The notes below the pieces were generated by a model that had not been told where the DNA came from, ran no database searches, and was given only the letters and a program-made list of their open reading frames with translations. Of a stretch of DNA of 64,000 nt, positions 18,104 through 26,309 are shown in pieces. How positions within the stretch are numbered: the stretch's first letter is position 1; each line of letters opens with the position of its first letter. The DNA is from DASQZK01 sp963809925 (GTDB taxonomy: Bacteria > Bacteroidota > Bacteroidia > Bacteroidales > GCA-2748055): the NCBI GenBank assembly GCA_963809925.1, contig CAWELH010000004.1, positions 620,001-684,000 of the forward strand, in the 5' to 3' direction. The position numbers were made by a program, and so were the translations under genes.

Positions 18104-19447
18104 ATGGAGTTAAACCATCTCACAGCTATTTCACCTGTCGACGGCAGGTATAGGGATAAAACAGAAGACCTTGCGCAATATTTCTCCGAATACGGACTGA
18201 TCAGATACCGGGTTATGATTGAGGTGGAATATTTTATATCTCTCTGTGGACTTGGCTTAAAAGGATTGGAGAAGTTGGACGACGCATCAGAAGGTAATCT
18301 GAGAGACATTTATCTGAATTTCACCGTTGCTGATGCCGGGCGAATCAAAGAAATTGAGAAAGTTACCAATCATGATGTGAAAGCGGTGGAGTATTTCCTG
18401 AAAGAGAAATTCGACGATCTCCACCTTTCATCACGCAAGGAATTTATTCATTTCGGACTGACATCGCAGGACATCAATAACACGGCAACACCGTTGTCTC
18501 TGAAAGAGGCCTTGAACGATGTATACATCCCCTTAATCATTTCCCTTCTCAGGAAGCTGGATGAAAAGGCCGGGGAATGGTCAGGTATACCAATGCTTGC
18601 CAGGACACACGGGCAACCAGCCTCCCCAACCAGGCTTGGAAAGGAGATCATGGTTTTTGTAGAGAGGATCGATATTCAGCTTAAGCAGCTGCGCGGATTG
18701 ACTTTTCCAGCAAAATTCGGAGGTGCCACAGGTAATTTCAATGCACATTATGTTGCATATCCAGGGGTTGACTGGGTAGGTTTTGCAAACCGTTTTGTGA
18801 ATGAGAATCTTGGGTTAAAGCGATCACAAACGACCACGCAGATTGAGCATTACGATAACCTGGCCGCGATTTTTGACAACCTCGCCAGGATTAACACCAT
18901 ACTGATCGACATGTCGCGGGACTTCTGGGCCTACATATCGATGGAGTATTTCAGGCAGCGCATAAAGGAAGGGGAAATTGGTTCGTCAACGATGCCTCAT
19001 AAGGTAAACCCCATCGACTTCGAAAATGCAGAGGGAAACCTGGGCTTTGCCAACTCCGTCCTGCACCACATGTCATCAAAGCTGCCGGTTTCAAGGCTTC
19101 AACGCGACCTGACGGATTCGACCGTTCTCAGAAACACCGGAGTGCCCATCGCACATACAGTCATTGCCTTTCGTTCGCTTTTAAAAGGCATTGATAAGCT
19201 GATTGTCAATGTTGAGCAAATGGAAAGTGATCTCGATAAAAACTGGGCCGTTGTTGCCGAAGCAATACAGACAATACTCAGACGCGAAGGCTATCCGCAG
19301 CCATATGAAGCATTGAAGACGCTCACGCGAACAAATCATGTCATTAACAAGAAGGCAATCGAAGAATTTATTGACGGTCTGAAAATTGACGAGAAAGTAA
19401 AAATTGAATTACGGCAGATATCGCCAAAAAATTATACTGGTGTTTAG
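18104..19447 (+). CDS. purB: Adenylosuccinate lyase
   Basis: A cytoplasmic enzyme of purine synthesis that removes fumarate from SAICAR and from adenylosuccinate. The protein, about 447 residues, begins MELNHLTAISPVDGRYRDKT, the E. coli-type PurB start. Conserved blocks include THGQPASPTRLGKEI near residue 170 and the superfamily signature GSSTMPHKVNPIDFENAEGN near residue 292, whose mobile loop carries the catalytic serine. I chose the ATG at 18104 rather than an upstream TTG at 18059 because of this conserved start and the -7 box between them. It is followed after 49 bp by an ABC exporter on the same strand. Confidence 0.97.
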   Translation: MELNHLTAISPVDGRYRDKTEDLAQYFSEYGLIRYRVMIEVEYFISLCGLGLKGLEKLDDASEGNLRDIYLNFTVADAGRIKEIEKVTNHDVKAVEYFLKEKFDDLHLSSRKEFIHFGLTSQDINNTATPLSLKEALNDVYIPLIISLLRKLDEKAGEWSGIPMLARTHGQPASPTRLGKEIMVFVERIDIQLKQLRGLTFPAKFGGATGNFNAHYVAYPGVDWVGFANRFVNENLGLKRSQTTTQIEHYDNLAAIFDNLARINTILIDMSRDFWAYISMEYFRQRIKEGEIGSSTMPHKVNPIDFENAEGNLGFANSVLHHMSSKLPVSRLQRDLTDSTVLRNTGVPIAHTVIAFRSLLKGIDKLIVNVEQMESDLDKNWAVVAEAIQTILRREGYPQPYEALKTLTRTNHVINKKAIEEFIDGLKIDEKVKIELRQISPKNYTGV

Positions 19448-19496
19448 TCATTATTAGTGAATTTTCTTTAGTTGAACTGGAATTGAGGTTAGGTGA

Positions 19497-21317
19497 ATGA
19501 AAAATTTTTTCCGCATATTCAGATATATTATTCCGTATAAAGGGCTGGCCGGCATCAGTGTTACGTTTATGCTGCTTACTGCTGTCTTCTCCGTATTCAG
19601 CCTCGCCCTGATTGCTCCCTTCCTCAATATCCTTTTCGGAAAGACTGAACTGGTAACGGAACAGATACCCTTTAAATTTTCTGCTGAATCACTGAGCTAT
19701 AATTTCAATTATATGCTCAGTGAGATCATTATAAACAGGGGTAAACTTTATGCGTTGATTATTGTAGGAGCATTGGTCATCGGGATGACTCTTCTTAAAA
19801 ACGTGTTCCTTTATCTGTCCAAATATTATATGGTTCCTCTTAGAACCGGTGTAGTAAAGGATATAAGGAATAAGATGTACCATAAGATCGTTGAACTGCC
19901 ACTTGGGTATTTTTCGGAGGAAAGAAAAGGGGATATCATGTCCAGAATGTCGCAGGATGTGCAGGAAATTGAGGTCTCTGTGGTACGTTCACTGGAGATG
20001 CTTTTCCGTGATCCGATTCTTATCATCGCTTTTCTCATTGCCCTGTTCACCATGAGTTTTCGATTATCACTTTTTGTCCTGATACTACTTCCGGTAAGTG
20101 GATTAATCATCGGAAGGATTGGAAAGACACTTCGGTCAACATCCTTCCAGGGGCAGCGAAAACTTGGGCTCATCATGTCGATTGTGGAGGAAACTCTTGG
20201 CGGATTGAGGATCATCAAAGCGTTCAATGCGGAATCCAAAATGCAGGCACGGTTCGAAAGTACGAATAGTCTGTATACCTCGATTCTTATGAAGGTCTTC
20301 CGGAGGCAGCAACTGGCAAGCCCGTTCAGTGAATTTTTGGGTGTTACTGTCCTTGTTACGGTTCTCTGGTATGGGGGCAAGCTGGTAATTGAGGGGTCAG
20401 GTCAGATCACACCGGCCACACTGATCACTTATCTTGCCATATTTTCACAAATCATTAATCCGTCGAAAAATGTGACTACAGCCTATTACAATATACTGAA
20501 AGGGCTGGCGTCGGCCGACAGGATCGATGAGATCCTGGATGCTGATATCCGGATCAGGGAAAAGAAAAATCCGGTATTAAAAAAGACATTCAATGAGTTG
20601 ATAGAATACAAGGATGTATTTTTCAGGTATGATAAGGATATCGTTTTGGAGAACATTAATATGTCGATCTACAAGGGACAATCTATTGCTCTTGTCGGCC
20701 GCTCGGGTTCAGGTAAGTCGACACTGGTCGATCTTCTGCCACGGTTTATCGATGTGATGAAGGGGGATATTATTATCGACGGCATCAATGTAAAGGATTA
20801 CAAGGTGTCCGACCTGCGTTCGATGATGGGCATCGTAAGTCAGCAGTCAATACTCTTCAATGATACATTTTATAATAATATTGCCTTTGGCATGGATCAT
20901 ACTTCGGAGGAGGATGTCATTGCTGCTGCTATGGTAGCCAATGCGCACGAATTTATCTCGGAGACGCAGCACGGTTATTACACCAATATCGGTGAGGGCG
21001 GAGGGAAGCTGTCGGGCGGACAGCGACAGCGGATCAGCATTGCCAGGGCAGTACTTAAGAACCCGCCAATTCTCATCCTTGATGAGGCCACTTCCTCCCT
21101 CGATACAGAATCGGAACGCCTCGTGCAGGATGCCATGATCAAACTGATGCAAAACCGTACATCCATTGTCATAGCCCACCGGTTGTCCACGGTGAAACAT
21201 GCTGATATGATCATAGTGCTCGATAGCGGACGGATCGTTGAGATCGGCCGCCATGAAGAACTTATGGAGATCAGCGGAGGGACATATAAGAAATTACATA
21301 AGATGCAGATGTATTAA
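19497..21317 (+). CDS. MsbA-like ABC exporter (fused permease and ATPase)
   Basis: A 606-residue half-transporter. The N-terminal part (about residues 1-330) has six membrane helices of the type I exporter fold; EERKGDIMSRMSQDVQEIE near residue 140 is typical of lipid flippases of the MsbA group. The ATPase has LVGRSGSGKSTLVDLL (Walker A, near residue 400), LSGGQRQRISIARAVL (signature, near residue 505) and ILILDEATSSLD (Walker B). It likely flips a lipid or glycolipid across the inner membrane as a homodimer. A glycosyltransferase gene starts five bases after it, which fits an envelope-glycan role. Exact substrate is not shown. Confidence 0.92.
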   Translation: MKNFFRIFRYIIPYKGLAGISVTFMLLTAVFSVFSLALIAPFLNILFGKTELVTEQIPFKFSAESLSYNFNYMLSEIIINRGKLYALIIVGALVIGMTLLKNVFLYLSKYYMVPLRTGVVKDIRNKMYHKIVELPLGYFSEERKGDIMSRMSQDVQEIEVSVVRSLEMLFRDPILIIAFLIALFTMSFRLSLFVLILLPVSGLIIGRIGKTLRSTSFQGQRKLGLIMSIVEETLGGLRIIKAFNAESKMQARFESTNSLYTSILMKVFRRQQLASPFSEFLGVTVLVTVLWYGGKLVIEGSGQITPATLITYLAIFSQIINPSKNVTTAYYNILKGLASADRIDEILDADIRIREKKNPVLKKTFNELIEYKDVFFRYDKDIVLENINMSIYKGQSIALVGRSGSGKSTLVDLLPRFIDVMKGDIIIDGINVKDYKVSDLRSMMGIVSQQSILFNDTFYNNIAFGMDHTSEEDVIAAAMVANAHEFISETQHGYYTNIGEGGGKLSGGQRQRISIARAVLKNPPILILDEATSSLDTESERLVQDAMIKLMQNRTSIVIAHRLSTVKHADMIIVLDSGRIVEIGRHEELMEISGGTYKKLHKMQMY

Positions 21318-21321
21318 CCAG

Positions 21322-22293
21322 ATGAGCGGGGAAGCAAAAATCAGCGGTTTTTCAATGGGTAAAAATGCCCTGAAATTATACTATCCGGTGAAACAGGCTG
21401 TGATGTCTATACTGCCTATTGTGGATGAGTTTGTGATTGCATTGGGTGACAGTGATAATGATGACCGGAGCAGGGAGGAGATTGAAAGCATTGGCAGCGA
21501 TAAGATACGTATCATAGATACAGTCTGGGATATAAAAAAATATCCGCGCGGAATGGAACATGCTCATCAGACCGACATCGCTAAAAATTACTGCACGGGT
21601 GATTGGCTTTTCTACCTGCAGTCGGATGAAGTTATCCATGAAAAATACTTGTCTGTTATCAGAGAGCGTTGTGAGGAATTGGCAGATGATCATGAGGTGG
21701 AAGGCCTTCTTTTCAAATACCGTCATTTCTGGGGCGATTATGAACATTATCAGGATGGTCACTGCTGGTATCGAAATGAGATCAGAATCGTCCGTAATGA
21801 TCCGGAAATTCACTCCTGGGAATCGGCTCAGTCCTTCAGGCGAATACCTGATTTTGACGGGATTCATTACCGGCAGCAGGAAAATACTTTTAAGCTGAAA
21901 GTGGCGCCGGTTGATGCCTGGGTATACCATTACGGATGGGTACGCCCGCCACGCCTGATGCAGAACAAGATCAAAGCTTTCAGTATAAATCACAGGGGAA
22001 CGGAATCGGTAATGGAGCTCGACAGGAAACAGAAGTATTCGCTACGCTATGATTATGGGAACCTGTCAAAACTTCCAAGGTTTACCGGTTCGCATCCAGC
22101 CGTCATGAAAGAATGGATGGAAGATTTCGATTGGCATGAGCAACTTCGCTTTGAAGGTCCTGAGCGCAGTATCAACGCACTTAAGAACAAACATGACCGG
22201 GTCAAATACAGATTGATCTCCTGGATCGAAAAGAACCTCCTGGGAGGGAAGAGGCTAGGAGAGTTCAGGAATTATATTCTGGTGAAACGGTGA
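21322..22293 (+). CDS. Glycosyltransferase family 2 protein
   Basis: A 323-residue GT-A type glycosyltransferase. ISGFSMGKNALKLYYPVKQA at the start, VDEFVIALGDSDNDD near residue 38 and GDWLFYLQSDEVIHE near residue 95 form the nucleotide-sugar site, with a DSD/SDE acidic cluster for metal. I chose the ATG at 21322, directly after the exporter stop at 21317, rather than an in-frame start at 21238 that would overlap the exporter by 80 bases and has no family-like sequence. Tight coupling to the exporter suggests joint function in cell-surface glycan or lipid assembly. Donor and acceptor are unknown. Confidence 0.85.
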   Translation: MSGEAKISGFSMGKNALKLYYPVKQAVMSILPIVDEFVIALGDSDNDDRSREEIESIGSDKIRIIDTVWDIKKYPRGMEHAHQTDIAKNYCTGDWLFYLQSDEVIHEKYLSVIRERCEELADDHEVEGLLFKYRHFWGDYEHYQDGHCWYRNEIRIVRNDPEIHSWESAQSFRRIPDFDGIHYRQQENTFKLKVAPVDAWVYHYGWVRPPRLMQNKIKAFSINHRGTESVMELDRKQKYSLRYDYGNLSKLPRFTGSHPAVMKEWMEDFDWHEQLRFEGPERSINALKNKHDRVKYRLISWIEKNLLGGKRLGEFRNYILVKR

Positions 22294-22310
22294 TTTCGAT
22301 ATGAATGGAT

Positions 22311-23528
22311 TCATGGCGTTTTTAATTCCTCAAGCACCTCACTGAAATGCAACATATCCTGATTCTCCGGCTCTGCCAGCCGGTAAACCATCAAGATCTG
22401 CCCCAGATGAGGAATGTCCTTCCGGGCGGCAAACTGTCCGGCATAAGAATAGCAGGCAATGCCGATGAAGCCGCTGAGCCGTTTGTATGCCATCTGCATC
22501 ATTTCATCGGGTTCAGAATTCATTTTCATGTGTAAGGCTGAAATCTCTTTTTGCCACCAGGCTTCATCCTTTTCCAGTAAAGCCTGGCCGTAGGCCTGTC
22601 GCCATTTTAATTCAAAACGAAGACTCTTTTCCAATTGAGAGAGTTGTTGTTTGTATGACTCTTTCCCGGTTAATTCTTCCGTATTTGACTTAAATGAACC
22701 GATTTTTTCAAAAGCATTGACTGATGCCATATTACGACCGATACAGACGGCTTGTAACAATTCTCCTGCACCGGCCAGGGAATCGATACGTACCTTTTGG
22801 TCTTTGATATATTGCTGAAACTTTTGCTTGTTGAAGGTTTCAATTTCTTCATTGGCTAACTGAAACCAGCCAAATACATCCGCTAGCATTTTACTCTCAG
22901 GCCATTCATGTGATGCTTCTGTAAGCTCGATATGAGCATTGGAAGGCAGGCTTGCCGGATTAAAAATATATTGAGCCGTCTCAAGGAAGTTAAAATCGTC
23001 CATACCGATCAAACCCATGACCGGACATTTAATCGCTGAAAGCTGATCGTGGCTTGCAAATGCACCGGCAGCGATAACCCCATCAATAGCATGATTCTGA
23101 GCATAGCCAAGAGCCATGCGTGCACCGCCTGAAAAACCGGAAAGATACATATGGTCTCCGACTGGGTACCGGCTTTTTACATCACCAATGAGTTCATCCA
23201 GTTCGTGCATGTAATTCTGATCGTTATTCTGAATAAGATTGGATGCCACGATTACTGCCGGATATCTGACAGCCGCTTCTTTTAAATGTTCTATGGCCAG
23301 TTTCCCATCTCCGTGTGGATCAATGGCTACCAGCAGAGGAAGGTGCCGATCCGGCTCTTTATGTTTAGGAATAAATACCTCATAGGTATGAGCCGGATTT
23401 GACCGGCAGGAATCACTTTTTTCGACTGTCACACGGTTTTCCGTGTTTTTATTCAAAGGGTGACAGGCGGACGTGATGCCTGATAATATTAAAATAATCA
23501 ATATTTGTTTCGCAGAAATAAATTGCAT
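22311..23528 (-). CDS. Lipoprotein with alpha/beta-hydrolase domain and helical C terminus
   Basis: A 405-residue exported protein. The N terminus has a lipoprotein signal ending in LSGITSAC (lipid cysteine at about residue 22). Residues 48-235 look like an alpha/beta hydrolase: PLLVAIDPHGDG, the nucleophile elbow LSGFSGGARMALGYA near residue 132, a likely acid in LIGMDDFNF near residue 178 and a histidine in ASHEWPE near residue 210. From about 235 to the end the sequence is charged and helical without a recognised domain. It is convergent with the glycosyltransferase gene. I do not recognise the precise family; an esterase or peptidase activity is an inference. Confidence 0.78.
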   Translation of the reverse strand: MQFISAKQILIILILSGITSACHPLNKNTENRVTVEKSDSCRSNPAHTYEVFIPKHKEPDRHLPLLVAIDPHGDGKLAIEHLKEAAVRYPAVIVASNLIQNNDQNYMHELDELIGDVKSRYPVGDHMYLSGFSGGARMALGYAQNHAIDGVIAAGAFASHDQLSAIKCPVMGLIGMDDFNFLETAQYIFNPASLPSNAHIELTEASHEWPESKMLADVFGWFQLANEEIETFNKQKFQQYIKDQKVRIDSLAGAGELLQAVCIGRNMASVNAFEKIGSFKSNTEELTGKESYKQQLSQLEKSLRFELKWRQAYGQALLEKDEAWWQKEISALHMKMNSEPDEMMQMAYKRLSGFIGIACYSYAGQFAARKDIPHLGQILMVYRLAEPENQDMLHFSEVLEELKTP

Positions 23529-23738
23529 TGTTTAACAAAATTTGTGATAAAGCATAAAGATCGTGATTTTAAGTGCCCGGATCATTAATTAGAATCAATT
23601 TTTTCACTAAGGATAACGTGGTTGATGGGTTGGGGTAGGGGTCTTGCATACGTTGAAATTTTTCTTTATCGCAGGGACTATGCAAGAATATTCAGACAAT
23701 TACAGAAGATTTTGTAATTTGACGTAAAATCACTACCC

Positions 23739-24650
23739 ATGAAAACTAAACTTTTTGCATTGGCCTTTATCTTCCTTTCAACTTCCTGGAACATTAATTT
23801 GTTTGCCCAATTACCGCCGGAAAAACCATTATGGCCCAATGGCATACCCAATAACCCTGTAAAATACAGCCATGAAAAAGTGCGGGATACGGATCCTTCC
23901 AAAAGTTCGCCCTCACAGCAAAACCGTGTATTCAGCTGTGTTTCAACACCAACATATACCATCTTCAAAGCAACAAAGCCAAACGGTGTAGGCCTTGTTA
24001 TTTGTCCGGGCGGGGGATTTCGCGATGTATGGATCGACCGCGAAGGAAATGATTTTGCACTCTGGCTTGCAGAGAGAGGAGTAACATCGCTGGTTTTAAA
24101 ATACCGTACCTTCAACAAAGATGTTGATAATTCAACCTTAACGCGATCTGAGTATAATCCGGAGGTTTATGCGGATGCAAAACAGGCGATTTACATTTTG
24201 CGAAGCCAGGCAGATAAACTGGAAATTGACAGCCATAAAATCGGAATTTCAGGTTTTTCAGCCGGTGGAGAGCTAAGCCTGATGGCGGGGCTCAGTCTGT
24301 TTGAAGAAGAACTTCCTCCGTATGCAGACTTCGGAAAAGTCTCCACAGTGGCCAATTTTTTATGTCTCGTCTATCCGGGAATTACTCGCGAGATATTGGC
24401 TGCGGTAAAAACGCTGGAAAAATTGCCACCGGCATTTATGATAAACGGAGCCCAGGATACCACAACACCGGCGCCTCTTTGCATCGACTTGTACAGCATT
24501 TTTCTGGAAAAAGGTATTCCGGCTGAATTGCACGTTTATGCAAAAGGAGAACATGGCTTCGACTCGGGAATTGGCAAAGGGTATGGTATCGCTGGCTGGC
24601 GTGACAGCTTTGTGGACTGGTTAAAGGATATGAAATTCATTGAAGAATAG
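23739..24650 (+). CDS. Secreted alpha/beta hydrolase, esterase-like
   Basis: A 303-residue protein with a signal peptide (about residues 1-23, ending LFAQ). The hydrolase domain shows VICPGGGFRDVWIDREGNDF near residue 88, where the HGG-type oxyanion loop reads PGGG, the nucleophile elbow GISGFSAGGELSLMAG near residue 168, an aspartate in NGAQDTTTPAPL near residue 246 and a histidine in KGEHGFDSG near residue 275. This layout is typical of acetyl-xylan and feruloyl esterases in Bacteroidota (BD-FAE-like), which remove side groups from plant polysaccharides. No glycan gene lies next to it, so the substrate is open. Confidence 0.85.
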   Translation: MKTKLFALAFIFLSTSWNINLFAQLPPEKPLWPNGIPNNPVKYSHEKVRDTDPSKSSPSQQNRVFSCVSTPTYTIFKATKPNGVGLVICPGGGFRDVWIDREGNDFALWLAERGVTSLVLKYRTFNKDVDNSTLTRSEYNPEVYADAKQAIYILRSQADKLEIDSHKIGISGFSAGGELSLMAGLSLFEEELPPYADFGKVSTVANFLCLVYPGITREILAAVKTLEKLPPAFMINGAQDTTTPAPLCIDLYSIFLEKGIPAELHVYAKGEHGFDSGIGKGYGIAGWRDSFVDWLKDMKFIEE

Positions 24651-25183
24651 AACTTTTATGAAATACATTTCGGTGTTCTAAGTTGTCAGTTGTCAGTTGT
24701 CAGTTATCAGTTATCAGTTGTCAGTTGTCAGTTATCAGTTATCAGTTGTCAGCTATCAGCCTTCAATTTCTCTGCCGATGAAATGAGACCAAATGATCAG
24801 ACTTAATAACAATCAAAAGTATTATTATAGCAAATTCCTAAAGACATTATACTCTATATCATCGGCCTATCATTTAATGAGGGTAAGTCCGTTTCCATCA
24901 TGAGACCCGAGTGGTGCAGGTAAAACGTGTAAAGTTGGCTATAATTTTCCCTGTTATGTTGCAAAGTAATGTCGGGTTGCGTGTCACAGGAATCTGGAGG
25001 AATTCGAAGCATTAATCCTTTTTTGTATTCAGAATACCCTATAATATACGTTGAATTTATGTAGTAGCTTCACCCAAAAGGTGAGACGAGGCATAGCCGG
25101 GGAGTAATCCATAATTTACGGGCCATTCAATTTTGAACGTTTTAATGGGTAAGGTGTAAATGATTTAAAACCCTTTCCCTTTC
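24651..25183. other. Intergenic stretch with a short tandem repeat
   Basis: A 533-base gap between the esterase-like gene and the decayed permease. It contains the seven-base tandem array at 24682-24758. The rest is AT-rich with no reading frame, terminator or promoter that I can support. Confidence 0.5.
24682..24758. repeat. Seven-base tandem repeat, 11 units
   Basis: Eleven tandem units of GTTGTCA or GTTATCA (last unit GCTATCA), 77 bases in all. The two variants alternate in pairs (GG, AA, GG, AA), suggesting that a 28-base block was itself duplicated. No spacers exist, so it is not a CRISPR. Confidence 0.92.
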
Positions 25184-26099
25184 ATGAGATTTATTCGACT
25201 CATAATAAGAAAAACTTTACGAAAACCCTTGTTCCCTGTTGTCTCAGTAACAGGTCTGACCGCGGGTTTTGTTGCGCTGGTATTTATCACCCTGTGGCTT
25301 AAAGATGAACTCAGTTTCGACAAGTTTCAGGAAAACGCTGGACGGATTTACCGTTTAACGGTGGAAGAAACAAATGCTGAAACCACAAAATACAGACCTA
25401 GAACCGCATCTGCAAAATATAAAGGATATCCATCTTAATTCTTCAAAGGAGCGGGAACTTGAAAGAAACGGAAGTATGAAGCAGCTTATCTGGACTGCCG
25501 GACTGGCAATGCTAATTCTCTTGATAACACTCTTCAATTTCTTTAATCTACGCTATATCATACTCTTAAAAACTTTGAAGACCATCCGGATCATGCGGAT
25601 TATTGGAGCTTATACAAGACATATTTTTAAATACCAGTTCATTGAATCGTTTATGTATTCTGTCTTTGCGATCATAGCTGCTTTTATTCTGGTTTATTTT
25701 CTCTATCCGCATTTTAACCTCCTGATGAATAAGCCTTCGGATGCCGGAATTGTCGATAGGGTCCCGAATACTATTCTTATACTTTGCAGCCTTGTCATTT
25801 TGTTTTCACTTACGGGTCTCCTGCCTTATTTGATTGTAAAAATTTCATCGGCATTCATGTTTTTACGCACAAGGAATCTGGAGACCTCAGGAAACGGAGT
25901 TAGAGGTCTGACCGGCAGATTCCGACTGCTTAAAACCCTTTTGGGGGTCCAGTACATTATGACTTTCATTCTACTTTCATGTCTTTTTGGGGAGATCAGA
26001 CAGTTGAACCTGTTTATGCAACACCGGCTGGGCAAAGATTCCGGTGGAATCACTCAGATACGAATAAATACTGATCTGCATCGCATACTAATAAATTGA
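25184..26099 (+). pseudogene. Decayed MacB/FtsX-like ABC transporter permease
   Basis: Two overlapping reading frames together are fragments of one permease. The first (25184-25438) holds the N terminus with the first membrane helix and DELSFDKFQENAGRIYRLTVEE, as in the intact neighbour at 26310. The second frame picks up at NIKDIHLNSSKE and continues through membrane helices to QYIMTFILLSC and IRQLNLFM. In the neighbour about 200 residues of periplasmic MacB_PCD domain separate these points. So an internal deletion that also shifted frame removed the periplasmic domain, with the junction at about 25380-25410. The C-terminal third is also missing, ending near 26099. It cannot make a working transporter. 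Confidence 0.82.
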
Positions 26100-26309
26100 T
26101 AATATATTATGGATTATCTATGATCCGTAATCCATTTTCCAGATTAATTTTTAGGTTAAAAAGGCCCAGAATACTAAGTTGCTACGACGTGAGGCGATGG
26201 TTCTGATTTTCCTCAAATATTTCATATATTCACTTCTTTTTAGAGTCATCATTCATGCGGCCGTTCTGTCCCTGAACTCTTATCCTTAAAAACAAAACTC
26301 AGAGACTGT

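Noticed and set aside
24682..24758. Possible CRISPR array
   Set aside because: The units are seven bases long and directly adjacent, with no spacers and no cas genes nearby.
24960..25150. Possible riboswitch upstream of the decayed permease
   Set aside because: A GC-richer patch around 25075-25110 looked structured, but I could not draw a known aptamer or a convincing stem set.
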